A stretch of 22,647 bases of DNA from CAYTLQ01 sp964438715 (GTDB taxonomy: Bacteria; Bacteroidota; Ignavibacteria; Ignavibacteriales; Ignavibacteriaceae): assembly GCA_964438715.1 (NCBI GenBank), contig CAYTLQ010000005.1, forward strand, positions 1-22,647. The letters run 5' to 3'. Below are positions 15,195 to 22,647 of the stretch, piece after piece. The translations under genes were made by a program, and so were the position numbers. Below the pieces are notes generated by a model. That model saw nothing but the letters and a program-made list of their open reading frames with translations, did not search any database and was not told the DNA's origin. How positions within the stretch are numbered: the stretch's first letter is position 1; each line of letters starts with the position of its first letter.

Positions 15195-16748
15195 ATGAAA
15201 AAAGAAATTGAAATTGTTGTTGAACCGGAGCTAATAAACGATACCTCTGTCATTCGTTCTAAAGTTGCTAAAGCCCTACGATACAGTGAAAATGAAATAT
15301 CTGCCTGCCGTGTTATAAAACGCTCAATTGATGCCCGTCCGAAAAATCCGGTTTACCGGGTGAAAGTTGAAGCATTCATCAACGAGCCACCCTCACTTGT
15401 TGAAAAAAAACCGGAGTACAAAGATGTCAGCAATGCTAAACCATGCCACATTATTGGCTTTGGTCCTGCGGGAATGTTTGCCGCATTGCGACTGATTGAG
15501 CTTGGAATCAAACCTATAATTTATGAGCGTGGGAAAAATGTTCGGGAAAGAAGGCGGTCACTGAAGCAAATTCAACGCGATAATATTGTTAATCCTGACT
15601 CCAACTATTGTTTCGGTGAAGGCGGGGCTGGCACATACAGCGATGGTAAATTATATACCCGATCTACAAAACGGGGCGATGTGAACCGTATTCTTAACAT
15701 TCTTATACAACATGGCGCTTTACCTGATATTGCAATCGATTCACATCCACACATTGGCTCAAATAAACTTCCTCAAATAGTAACCGCAATAAGAGAAACA
15801 ATTTGTACTTATGGCGGCGAAGTTCATTTTAATTCCAAAGTGACTGATTTTATTAAGAACAAAGAAAGAATACAATCACTTATTATTAATGGCTCAGAGG
15901 AAGTTGCGTGTAATGCAGTAATTTTTGCAACCGGACATTCAGCCCGTGACATTTATTACTTATTCAATCAAAAAGGATTGTTAATCGAACGAAAGCCATT
16001 TGCGGTGGGTGTCCGCATCGAACATCCGCAGGCTTTTATTGATGAACGACAATACCATTCGCCGCAGAGAGACCCGCATCTTCCTGCGTCATCATATTCA
16101 TTGACTTGTCAGGTCGGAGATCGGGGAGTATTCTCTTTTTGTATGTGTCCGGGCGGTATTATTGTCCCATCCGCAACATCTCCTGAAGAAATTGTGCTTA
16201 ACGGTATGTCGGTTTCAAAGCGTAATTCTCCATTCGCAAATTCAGGTCTTGTTGTTACAGTTAATGATACTGATTTCATTGAAACAGGTACTCTTGACAA
16301 TCTCTCCGGAATTCGTTATCAGCAACTGATCGAGCAAAAAGCTTTTCTTATTACGGCATCACAAAAGGCTCCGGCACAAAGAACTTCCGATTTTATTAAA
16401 AATACTTTATCCGCCACTCTTCCAAAAACATCGTATATACCCGGAGTTACATCAGTAATGCTAAGCGATGTTTTACCGAAAAAGATTATTGATGGTTTAA
16501 AGACAGCTCTGGAAGTATTTAATAAAAAAATGCCCGGTTATATCTCGCATGAATCACTGATGATTGCACCGGAAACGCGAACAAGTTCTCCCGTCCGAAT
16601 TACCCGAAACAAGGATACATTACAGCATCCCGGGATTGCAGGAGTATTTCCCTGTGGTGAGGGCGCCGGTTATGCCGGTGGAATAGTTTCAGCCGCTATT
16701 GATGGCGAGCGTGCGGCTGAGGCTGTTACAAAGTTTATTTCAATGTAA
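15195..16748 (+). CDS. NAD(P)/FAD-dependent dehydrogenase, COG2509 type
   Basis: A 517-residue flavoprotein. An N-terminal alpha/beta domain (1-75, RSKVAKALRYSENEI...VIKRSIDAR) precedes the FAD Rossmann fold with IIGFGPAGMFAALR (86-99), then IIYERGKNVRERR and NYCFGEGGAGTYSDGKLYTR. A late VFPCGEGAGYAGGIVSAAIDG motif closes the FAD site. This set is characteristic of the widespread uncharacterised FAD-dependent dehydrogenases of COG2509. The exact reaction is not known to me; it should act in the cytosol. It starts 21 bases after the flippase stop with no Shine-Dalgarno sequence, and converges on the membrane protein gene at 16762 with 13 bases between the stops. Confidence 0.87.
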   Translation: MKKEIEIVVEPELINDTSVIRSKVAKALRYSENEISACRVIKRSIDARPKNPVYRVKVEAFINEPPSLVEKKPEYKDVSNAKPCHIIGFGPAGMFAALRLIELGIKPIIYERGKNVRERRRSLKQIQRDNIVNPDSNYCFGEGGAGTYSDGKLYTRSTKRGDVNRILNILIQHGALPDIAIDSHPHIGSNKLPQIVTAIRETICTYGGEVHFNSKVTDFIKNKERIQSLIINGSEEVACNAVIFATGHSARDIYYLFNQKGLLIERKPFAVGVRIEHPQAFIDERQYHSPQRDPHLPASSYSLTCQVGDRGVFSFCMCPGGIIVPSATSPEEIVLNGMSVSKRNSPFANSGLVVTVNDTDFIETGTLDNLSGIRYQQLIEQKAFLITASQKAPAQRTSDFIKNTLSATLPKTSYIPGVTSVMLSDVLPKKIIDGLKTALEVFNKKMPGYISHESLMIAPETRTSSPVRITRNKDTLQHPGIAGVFPCGEGAGYAGGIVSAAIDGERAAEAVTKFISM

Positions 16749-16761
16749 ATAGACCCATCCC

Positions 16762-17904
16762 TTAGTTGATGTTTTCAATCAACACTTTTCCAAGATAACG
16801 GTCAACGCTATATTCTTTAATACTGAAAAGTAAAAACGGCACGGGGAGAATGAAGTACGAAATATCGAATCGGTCATTAAACACCGATGAATAAAATCCA
16901 TTCAATAGTACGGATTGAAAAAAGGAAATTACCACAAGTATAAAAAGCAATACTCCACAGGTAAAATACAGCTCCTGTATGTCTGAAATTAACCACCCTA
17001 TGTAGAGAGTAAGAATACCCAAAAACGGATAGACCCAAAAAGGAAGATACAATAACTGAATCGCAAAGGGTCCGTGTTCAATAAATACCGGAGGATTTGC
17101 AAAATAAAACGGTAATAGTGTTGCTGTAAAAACCAATAATGAACTCAATATAACTATTACCATCTCCCGAATATTTTGCCGGTAAAAAAAAAGAACTACC
17201 AAAACGAAGATAAGTAAAACTGCAAGTCGAGTTGAAAGAAGTAAACCCCATAGAATTGATATTACAAGATTACCCCATGGCTTTGCGCTGTTAAACAGAT
17301 ACTTCGTTACAATAATTACTGCAATTGCCAGAACCATATTTGTCAGTAATTCACTGCGCACGAGATACTCGTAATATAAAACCGGTGTTATCAGAAGTAA
17401 AGCAAGTGAGAGATAAAATTCGCGTTTGTATTTTGCTGATTTGTATATTAGTGTAATAATAAGTGCTGAACCTGCGGCAACAAGAAACCCTGCATCTGAG
17501 GCAAGGTAAAATGGCAACGCTATAAAAAACAGCATCGGCATTCCCGAGGGATTTGATGAAATACCGTAGGGATAGCCTCCTCTGAGAAATGTGCTCAGCC
17601 ACTCATTAATTGCGTTATGTCTGCCAACCCTTGTCTCAGCAGGAATGATAAAATAAAGAAGGCAAAACACAACAAAGAGAATTTGCCAAACCCTGAATGC
17701 AGGAATTTTTTTTTGCAGTTGCATAAAAGGCGCCGTAACGGAATTTATACGCCATATCAGGTAGCTTGATGCGATAAAATAAATAATTACGAGGAGCGGG
17801 TAAAGTTCGGTAAACCGGGAACTATATTTCATTACAAAAAGTCCTCCGGTAGAAATTACAATTCCGGTAGAGACTACATTAATTATATGTTTTTTCGATA
17901 ACAA
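16762..17904 (-). CDS. Multi-pass membrane protein, GT-C glycosyltransferase-like
   Basis: A 380-residue protein made of about ten hydrophobic segments separated by short loops. The first large loop (RVGRHNAINEWLSTFLRGGYPYG and the following NPSGMPMLFF) sits where GT-C enzymes keep the acidic and substrate-binding residues, and the layout resembles mannosyl/arabinosyl transferases that use lipid-linked sugars. No firm family motif is visible, so the function is inferred from topology and the nearby glycan genes. The start is TTG at 17904; an in-frame TAG lies two codons upstream and the next methionine (residue 25) would cut the first helix, so TTG is the best choice. It diverges from the peroxidase gene; 49 bases between the two must hold both promoters. 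Confidence 0.65.
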   Translation of the reverse strand: MLSKKHIINVVSTGIVISTGGLFVMKYSSRFTELYPLLVIIYFIASSYLIWRINSVTAPFMQLQKKIPAFRVWQILFVVFCLLYFIIPAETRVGRHNAINEWLSTFLRGGYPYGISSNPSGMPMLFFIALPFYLASDAGFLVAAGSALIITLIYKSAKYKREFYLSLALLLITPVLYYEYLVRSELLTNMVLAIAVIIVTKYLFNSAKPWGNLVISILWGLLLSTRLAVLLIFVLVVLFFYRQNIREMVIVILSSLLVFTATLLPFYFANPPVFIEHGPFAIQLLYLPFWVYPFLGILTLYIGWLISDIQELYFTCGVLLFILVVISFFQSVLLNGFYSSVFNDRFDISYFILPVPFLLFSIKEYSVDRYLGKVLIENIN

Positions 17905-17953
17905 CGGGAACTATTATAATAAAACTTGAATTTTAGTAATAAAAAGGTCATAT

Positions 17954-18568
17954 ATGCTAAAATACATACTTTTATCAATTATTGTTGTATCTGCTATAGG
18001 CGGTTATGCATTTTATCTTGGTTCAAAAGGTTCGATAGTTGCCGATCGGGCAAAATTATCTAATTTATCTTTAAAGGATTCTTTAGCGATGAATATACAC
18101 GATATCACAGTAAAAGATATTAACGGTAACGATGTATCACTTGCCGCTTATAAAGGTAAGGTTCTGCTTATTGTCAATGTTGCTTCATTCTGTGGTTACA
18201 CCAAACAGTACAAGGGATTACAGGAGCTTTATTCCTCCTACAAGGATAAAGGATTTGAAATTCTTGCTTTCCCATGTAATGACTTTGGTTCTCAGGAACC
18301 GGGAACGAATGAAGAGATAAAAGAATTTTGCTCTACAAAATACAATGTTACATTCCCGCTGTTTGATAAAATTACCGTGAAAGGTGAGAACATCAGTCCG
18401 TTATATGCCAAGTTAATTGATAATCCGGCTACCGGTAAGTCAGATATCAGGTGGAACTTTGAAAAATTTCTCATTAGTAAGGAAGGAAACATTGTTGCGC
18501 GTTTCCGCAGTGCTGTTGAGCCTCTTTCCGATGAATTGCTGAGTGCATTAAAAAAGGAGCTTGAATAA
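17954..18568 (+). CDS. Glutathione peroxidase family protein, membrane-anchored
   Basis: A 204-residue thiol peroxidase. An uncleaved-looking N-terminal helix (about 4-22, YILLSIIVVSAIGGYAFYLG) should anchor it in the inner membrane with the enzyme in the periplasm. The peroxidase domain has VNVASFCGYTKQYKGLQ with peroxidatic Cys80, FPCNDFGSQEPG with Gln114, and IRWNFEKFL with Trp167 and Asn168, the standard catalytic set. It has cysteine rather than selenocysteine. Cys126 in the EFC segment may resolve with thioredoxin, as in most bacterial members, so thioredoxin rather than glutathione is the likely reductant. AAGG lies upstream of the ATG. It is monocistronic, ending at a strong terminator. 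Confidence 0.92.
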   Translation: MLKYILLSIIVVSAIGGYAFYLGSKGSIVADRAKLSNLSLKDSLAMNIHDITVKDINGNDVSLAAYKGKVLLIVNVASFCGYTKQYKGLQELYSSYKDKGFEILAFPCNDFGSQEPGTNEEIKEFCSTKYNVTFPLFDKITVKGENISPLYAKLIDNPATGKSDIRWNFEKFLISKEGNIVARFRSAVEPLSDELLSALKKELE

Positions 18569-18573
18569 ATAAA

Positions 18574-18605
18574 AAACCACCGTGGATTAAATTCCACGGT
18601 GGTTT
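18574..18605. terminator. Bidirectional intrinsic terminator
   Basis: AAACCACCGTGGA (18574-18586) and TCCACGGTGGTTT (18593-18605) form a perfect 13-pair stem with a six-base loop. A runs on the left and T residues on the right give a usable U tract in both directions. It sits between the convergent peroxidase gene and the barrel protein gene and should serve both. Confidence 0.93.
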
Positions 18606-18623
18606 AATTATTACATCCTCTGA

Positions 18624-19391
18624 TTAGATTCCTTTTATAAATTCCAGTCTTATCGCCCTGTCGGCTGCACCCGGAGACCATTTTTTATTATCGAGCATAT
18701 CGCGTAAATCCAGACCAAGCGTAAATCCCTCCGATGGTGTCCAGCGTACGCCCAAGTTAAGATACCCTTTACCTTCTCCATAAATTTTTGTTGTATTGTC
18801 GTTAAATGCAAAATCGTATTCAGCTATGACCGAAACCTTTTCTCCAATTGTTTTTTCAGCGCCAATTTGCCAGTCAAGAAAATTATCTCCGTCTTTAGTT
18901 TCAAGTGAATAATTCAGGCAACCATGGAAACTGAGAAAACCGAAGAAACTAAAATTTTTACTTGCGGCAAGAAATAATCCGGGTGATTTGACAGCATACC
19001 TGCCTGAACTATCAAAATATTCTCCTTTACCTTGCGAATCGAAACCAATGGTAAATGCGGGCAGATTAAACGATTCCTGAGTAAATTTATAACGAATATG
19101 TGCTCCCGGGAGATTATACCATTTTGGTGAACCGCTCCCGATTATATTTGCCCCACCGAATGATATTCCGAAACTCATATCTTCAAAGACTCCCACTTCC
19201 ATTCTGGCGATAAAAATACCTCCCGGCAATATGTCGTTTGATAGAGCAACAAATCCTTTTTTCAGTATTCCGGCTGTAGGCATATCCACAAGAAAACGGT
19301 ATTCAAATTTAGCATTTTCACCGGCAGTGGATTGTGCAAAACCTGTTGTTACAAACAAAAAGAAAACGAGCACTCGGATGATATTTTTCAT
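18624..19391 (-). CDS. Predicted outer-membrane beta-barrel protein, hypothetical
   Basis: A 255-residue exported protein. The signal peptide (about 1-19) ends near TGFAQ-S. The rest alternates hydrophobic and polar residues in short strands with aromatic girdles (FEYRFLV, MSFGISFGGANI, GAHIRYKF, FGFLSFHGCLNYSLE, VIAEYDFAF, YLNLGVRWTP, FTLGLDLRDML), as expected of a barrel of about ten to twelve strands. Its last strand IRLEFIKGI ends close to the C-terminus. The late part (VIAEYDFAFN... and GVRWTPSEGFTLGLD) recalls YjbH/LpxR-like barrels found in many Ignavibacteria genomes, but I cannot name a family. There is no Shine-Dalgarno sequence. It lies 66 bases downstream of hflX on the same strand. 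Confidence 0.72.
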   Translation of the reverse strand: MKNIIRVLVFFLFVTTGFAQSTAGENAKFEYRFLVDMPTAGILKKGFVALSNDILPGGIFIARMEVGVFEDMSFGISFGGANIIGSGSPKWYNLPGAHIRYKFTQESFNLPAFTIGFDSQGKGEYFDSSGRYAVKSPGLFLAASKNFSFFGFLSFHGCLNYSLETKDGDNFLDWQIGAEKTIGEKVSVIAEYDFAFNDNTTKIYGEGKGYLNLGVRWTPSEGFTLGLDLRDMLDNKKWSPGAADRAIRLEFIKGI

Positions 19392-19457
19392 AGGCAGATA
19401 AAATTTTAAGTATGTGGTTGATTTACTATTGCAATTTAAGAAATGCAGAGGTGAAAT

Positions 19458-20735
19458 TTATTTCTTCTTTTTTGTTTTTGATAATAAAACTTCAAATCTG
19501 CCCAGATTCTCTTTTTTAATTCGTAATTTCAGTTGTATTCTCTTTTCATCGTATTTCTCATCCTGAACATCAGCGATTTCGTGGAATTTATGCACCATGT
19601 GTGCCAGTTCAATCGGCAAACTGATAGTTCTTTCTTCTGTATCCGAATCGGTTAAGGCTATCAGTTTATCGAGCAATGCCGATATGTTAATACCTCTTTC
19701 TGCCGAAATGATAATTGCATCCGGAAATTTGTTCTGAAGAAATTCAATTCGTGTCTTATCGTTTAAAGCATCAACTTTATTAAAAACTCTGATTATATGT
19801 TTTTTATCGCAACCCAATTCGCGCAAAGTTTCATCAACAACTCTGATATGATCTTCGTAAAATGGATGAAGCATATCAATTATGTGTAAAATAACATCTG
19901 CCTCACGCACTTCGCTTAATGTACTCTTAAATGATGCAACGAGGTGGTGAGGAAGTTTGCGGATAAAACCAACAGTATCGCTTAAAAGAATAGTTTTCTT
20001 TTTCCCTATTTCGAAGCTCCGGGTTGTAGAATCCAAAGTTGCAAAGAGTTTATCTTCTGCAAGTACGCCGGCGCCTGTTAACCGGTTAAAGAGTGTTGAC
20101 TTACCTGCATTAGTATAACCTACAAGAGAAACTTTCATTTCATCTTGTCTGCGTTTCGTTTGGGTTATCCGATCTTCTTCAATTTCAGCTAATTTTGCTT
20201 TCAGTAACGCAATCCGGTCGCGAACTATACGACGGTCAGTTTCAATTTGTGTTTCACCCGGTCCTTTTGTTCCAATACCGCCATATTGTTTCGAGAGATG
20301 TGTCCATGCCCGGGTCAATCGGGGGAGCATATATTGCATTTGGGCAAGCTCCACCTGTGTTCGTGCTGTTCGGGTTCGTGCATGAGACGCAAATATATCT
20401 AATATAAGTCCGCTTCGGTCAATAATTTTTCGTTTAATCATATTTTCAAGGTTTCTTACCTGTACAGGACTAAGATCATCATCAAATATTATCAGGTCGA
20501 TTTCATTAATTTCCACAAGCGCTTCAATTTCTTCTACCTTACCTTTTCCTATATAAGTTGCTGTATCGGGGCGGTAGCGGTCCTGAACAATTTTCAATAC
20601 AGTAACAGCACCCGCTGTTTCAGCCAGTTCCTGCAGTTCATCTAAATGTTCCTGAATAACTTCACGAGGAACATCTTTGGGTCTTATTGCAACAAGAATT
20701 GCGCGTTCAGTTTTATTGGTTTTTAGTTCTATCAT
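19458..20735 (-). CDS. hflX: GTPase HflX
   Basis: A 425-residue ribosome-associated GTPase that splits stalled or heat-damaged 70S ribosomes. The N-terminal HflX domain includes YIGKGKVEEI (61-70) and IIFDDDLSPVQVRNLE (82-97). The linker has the family signature GGIGTKGPGETQIETDRR (152-169). The G domain has P-loop GYTNAGKS (206-213), the switch I region with TLDSTTR, DTVGFIRKLP (253-262) and an NKVD motif in RVFNKVDAL. Length is normal. The ATG lacks a Shine-Dalgarno sequence; a 27-base palindrome lies 33 bases upstream. It is separated from the small gene at 20830 by 94 bases. Confidence 0.96.
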   Translation of the reverse strand: MIELKTNKTERAILVAIRPKDVPREVIQEHLDELQELAETAGAVTVLKIVQDRYRPDTATYIGKGKVEEIEALVEINEIDLIIFDDDLSPVQVRNLENMIKRKIIDRSGLILDIFASHARTRTARTQVELAQMQYMLPRLTRAWTHLSKQYGGIGTKGPGETQIETDRRIVRDRIALLKAKLAEIEEDRITQTKRRQDEMKVSLVGYTNAGKSTLFNRLTGAGVLAEDKLFATLDSTTRSFEIGKKKTILLSDTVGFIRKLPHHLVASFKSTLSEVREADVILHIIDMLHPFYEDHIRVVDETLRELGCDKKHIIRVFNKVDALNDKTRIEFLQNKFPDAIIISAERGINISALLDKLIALTDSDTEERTISLPIELAHMVHKFHEIADVQDEKYDEKRIQLKLRIKKENLGRFEVLLSKTKKKK

Positions 20736-20767
20736 TAATTTTCGTTATGGATACAAATTGAAATTCT

Positions 20768-20794
20768 AACACTAAAATAATTATTTCAAGTGTT
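20768..20794. promoter_or_regulatory. Imperfect palindrome upstream of hflX
   Basis: AACACT (20768-20773) and AGTGTT (20789-20794) flank an AT-only palindrome AAATAATTATTT (20775-20786). The outer and inner parts are centred half a base apart. It lies 33 bases before the hflX start and within the 94-base gap after the small gene. It could be an operator overlapping the hflX promoter or a weak terminator of the upstream transcript. No T run follows. Confidence 0.35.
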
Positions 20795-20829
20795 ATGAAG
20801 TACGAAAAACTAACTTGTAACTTTTTTGC

Positions 20830-21138
20830 TTAAAGAGTTTGCAGAAGAGCGCGGGTCAGATTATCCCGTTCTTCATCGAGAGAGAGTTTTGGGTACTTTT
20901 TACCGGCACGATTGTACCAATATTCGGCATTCCAACTATCACCTTCTTTTCTGTGCAGGTATGCGTGAACCCATGCGGCTTCGGAGGAATTAATATTTTG
21001 TACAATGCTATGAGCTGTATGCCAATCATTCTTAAATTCGTGCCAGAGAGCAACAAGAATCGGATGTAAATTTTCAGGGGGTAACTTCTCATCAAGAGAG
21101 GAGAGGAATCGCCTGAATAATTCCTCTCCTTTTGTCAT
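20830..21138 (-). CDS. Small conserved hypothetical protein
   Basis: A 102-residue soluble protein rich in Trp, His and acidic residues, with no signal or membrane segment. It appears all-helical: GEELFRRFLSSLDEKLPPE, then ILVALWHEFKNDWHTAHSIVQ, then AAWVHAYLHRKEGDSWNAEYWYNRAG. The last part resembles a helix pair of a tetratricopeptide-like fold. I do not recognise a function. The frame extends four codons further to a TTG (21150), but the ATG at 21138 is the better start. It lies 30 bases after the PPK2 gene on the same strand and is probably co-transcribed with it. Confidence 0.7.
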   Translation of the reverse strand: MTKGEELFRRFLSSLDEKLPPENLHPILVALWHEFKNDWHTAHSIVQNINSSEAAWVHAYLHRKEGDSWNAEYWYNRAGKKYPKLSLDEERDNLTRALLQTL

Positions 21139-21168
21139 ATCTTCAGTCAAGCCGGTCTATACTCTTTA

Positions 21169-22035
21169 TTACTTTGGTTCATTAAGCAGTTGTTCTTTGT
21201 ATTGTATAAGATTTTTCTTCTGCTCATCAGTTAATACCGGGTATTCCGGACCAATCTTTTTCAGAGTTTCAACAATAATAGAAGAAATGAGTAATCTCGC
21301 AAACCATTTCTTATCTGCAGGAATAATATACCATGGCCCGTACGGTGTGCTTGTTTCGGAAATGGCTTCTTCAAATGCCGCCTGATAATCTTTCCAATGA
21401 GCTCGTTCTTTCAAATCGGAGGCAGAAAACTTCCAGTTGCGGGTTGGATCTTCTATCCTGCGAAGAAAGCGGCGTTTTTGTTCTTCTTTAGAGATATGAA
21501 GAAAAAACTTCACGGTCCGTATTGCATTTTCATGCAGATATCGTTCATAATCACGAAACTGACGATAGCGTTTTTTCCAGATATCATCTTTAATTACTTC
21601 TTCAGGAAGTTTTTCAGCTTTCAGATAATTATGAACTTTCACTACAAGCAGTTCTTCATAATGCGACCTGTTAAATATTCCAATTCGCCCTCTCTCCGGC
21701 AGAGATTTATTGATCCTCCATAGATAATCGTGATCGAGTTCCTCTGCGGAAGGCTGTTTAAAACTATACACCTGTGTGCCCTGAGGATTGAGTCCTGACA
21801 TTACATGTTTAATTGCACCATCTTTACCCGCCGCATCCATTGCCTGAAAGATAAATAACACACCGTATTTATCGTGTGCATATAATTTATCCTGCAGTTC
21901 TGCCATTTTCTCAATGTTTTTTTGCAGAAGCTTTTCTGCTTCATCTTTGGATTTGAACTTACCGCTGTAATCGGTAGGATAATCTGAAAGCGAAATTCGC
22001 TTTCTATATGGAGCCCTGAATTGCTTTATATTCAT
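21169..22035 (-). CDS. ppk2: Polyphosphate kinase 2 family protein (PPK2)
   Basis: A 288-residue cytosolic kinase that moves phosphate between polyphosphate and nucleotides. A Walker A-like loop in FQAMDAAGKDG (about 63-73) is followed by MSGLNPQG, the lid-like LWRINKSLPERGRIGIFNRS, and the Walker B-like HYEELLV segment. FFLHISKEEQKRRFLRR and NWKFSASDLKERAHW complete the PPK2 core. The segments GLNPQGTQVYSFKQPS and NWKFSASDL fit the single-domain polyphosphate:nucleotide phosphotransferases (often the class III type acting on AMP and ADP). I chose ATG 22035 over GTG 22041 because GAGG sits seven to ten bases before the ATG but would touch the GTG. It heads a minus-strand pair with the small gene. 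Confidence 0.92.
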   Translation of the reverse strand: MNIKQFRAPYRKRISLSDYPTDYSGKFKSKDEAEKLLQKNIEKMAELQDKLYAHDKYGVLFIFQAMDAAGKDGAIKHVMSGLNPQGTQVYSFKQPSAEELDHDYLWRINKSLPERGRIGIFNRSHYEELLVVKVHNYLKAEKLPEEVIKDDIWKKRYRQFRDYERYLHENAIRTVKFFLHISKEEQKRRFLRRIEDPTRNWKFSASDLKERAHWKDYQAAFEEAISETSTPYGPWYIIPADKKWFARLLISSIIVETLKKIGPEYPVLTDEQKKNLIQYKEQLLNEPK

Positions 22036-22085
22036 ACTCACCTCGATTTGTTATCCTTTGTATTATTTTAAGAGAGTTGGCTTTC

Positions 22086-22193
22086 ATGGATGGTGATGTG
22101 CAGGTGCATTTTTATGTCCGTGGGAAATCTTTATTTTTATTGATATGCATATTAGCATTCTCAATACTGATAGTCAAGAAGCGAGCCGCATGA
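22086..22193 (+). CDS. Possible small single-span membrane protein
   Basis: A 35-residue frame begins with ATG at 22086: MDGDVQVHFYVRGK, then a hydrophobic helix of about 16 residues (SLFLLICILAFSILIV), then KKRAA before TGA. The positive-charge pattern would suit a single-pass protein. There is no Shine-Dalgarno sequence, and the frame is too short to separate from chance. The rest of the 22042-22254 gap holds a small ATATGCATAT palindrome (22143-22152) and otherwise nothing recognised. Confidence 0.25.
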   Translation: MDGDVQVHFYVRGKSLFLLICILAFSILIVKKRAA

Positions 22194-22254
22194 CGGGTGT
22201 TGAACCTGAAAATAATAACCAAGATGTGCGCTGTGATATACGGTTTGGCTTACT

Positions 22255-22647
22255 ATGATTAAAACATCACAAAAAATCTCTCTGATCGGGGCTTCTGTCT
22301 TGCTTACTCTGATTCTTTTTGAAATTATTGTGCGTATTGTTTCCCCATCGTTTTTATACCATCGTATTGCTGAAGATTTATTTTTTCGTCCTTCCGCACA
22401 ATTTCGCTTTTACCCGGATCCCGAAATTTTGCCCGGAGTGACAAGAAAAAGCCGATTTACTGTAACATCTCAGGGACTTCGGGGAGACTTGCTCTCAGAT
22501 TCACCGCATTTGAAAATAATTATTTTTGGTGGGAGTGCGGCGGAGTGCCTCTACCTCGATGATACCTGCACCTCGCAGGCGGAGATAAAAAGAAACTTGC
22601 TCCCTGAAAAAACCCTTATTGCCAATGCCGGAAGAAGTGGGTTTTCG
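22255..22647 (+). CDS. SGNH/GDSL hydrolase-like membrane-anchored protein, partial (3' end outside)
   Basis: The first 131 codons of a gene that runs off the window. An N-terminal hydrophobic helix (about 8-27, ISLIGASVLLTLILFEIIV) anchors or exports it. TSQGLRGD is followed by IIIFGGSAAECLYLDD, where the serine of GGS is in the position of the block I nucleophile of SGNH hydrolases, then IANAGRSGFS, a likely block II/III start. Proteins of this layout often act as acetyl or glycan esterases near polysaccharide genes. Catalytic Asp and His would be beyond the edge. The ATG has no Shine-Dalgarno sequence. Confidence 0.78.
   Translation, partial: MIKTSQKISLIGASVLLTLILFEIIVRIVSPSFLYHRIAEDLFFRPSAQFRFYPDPEILPGVTRKSRFTVTSQGLRGDLLSDSPHLKIIIFGGSAAECLYLDDTCTSQAEIKRNLLPEKTLIANAGRSGFS

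Noticed and set aside
22143..22152. ATATGCATAT palindrome upstream of the SGNH gene as an operator
   Set aside because: A ten-base AT-rich palindrome is expected by chance and has no second copy nearby.

Overview
The window joins two different kinds of DNA. Positions 1 to about 7388 are the distal part of an integron gene-cassette array. From about 7390 to the end lies ordinary chromosome of a member of the Bacteroidota/Chlorobiota superphylum. Ignavibacteria or a close relative fits best: there is a type IX secretion C-terminal domain with the NPFNP signature, most chromosomal genes lack a Shine-Dalgarno sequence, and gene content is typical of that group. No rRNA, tRNA or CRISPR array was seen.

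Cassette array (all on +). Five attC sites (583-805, 1755-1941, 3590-3776, 5016-5203, 7186-7388) separate five cassettes. Cassette 1 enters from the left edge and carries a ThsB-like TIR protein, possibly preceded by the tail of a membrane protein. Cassette 2 carries a cytosolic 5'-nucleotidase of the HAD fold. Cassette 3 carries a beta-class DNA methyltransferase and a HinP1I-like restriction endonuclease broken by an in-frame TAA. Cassette 4 carries one polypeptide that joins a DarT-type DNA ADP-ribosyltransferase to a DarG-type macrodomain. Cassette 5 carries a second methyltransferase/endonuclease pair. Four of the five have a recognisable link to phage defence or toxin-antitoxin biology, so the array reads as a cassette-borne defence island. 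The cassette ends confirm the reading: the first 10-12 bases of cassettes 3, 4 and 5 are the exact reverse complement of their own last bases, and several stop codons lie inside the R'' box. No integrase is visible. The orientation predicts attI and intI beyond the left edge, or an array without an integrase.

Boundary (7383-7886). The last attC ends in a degenerate core (GCTACTC instead of GTTRRRY). It abuts, to the base, a decayed IS4-family transposase fragment on the minus strand. A hairpin and the leader of the next gene follow.

Chromosomal part. 7887-11522: an FAD-dependent oxidoreductase and a secreted M14 zinc carboxypeptidase with a T9SS sorting domain. 11675-15173: a surface-polysaccharide group (FemAB/GNAT-like acyltransferase, GT-B glycosyltransferase, Wzx-type flippase). 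15195-16748: a COG2509-type FAD dehydrogenase. 16762-17904 (-): a multi-pass GT-C-like membrane protein. 17954-18568: a membrane-anchored glutathione peroxidase, followed by a strong bidirectional terminator. 18624-22035 (-): a predicted outer-membrane barrel, HflX GTPase, a small conserved hypothetical protein and a PPK2-family polyphosphate kinase. 22255-22647: the start of an SGNH-hydrolase-like protein, cut by the window edge.
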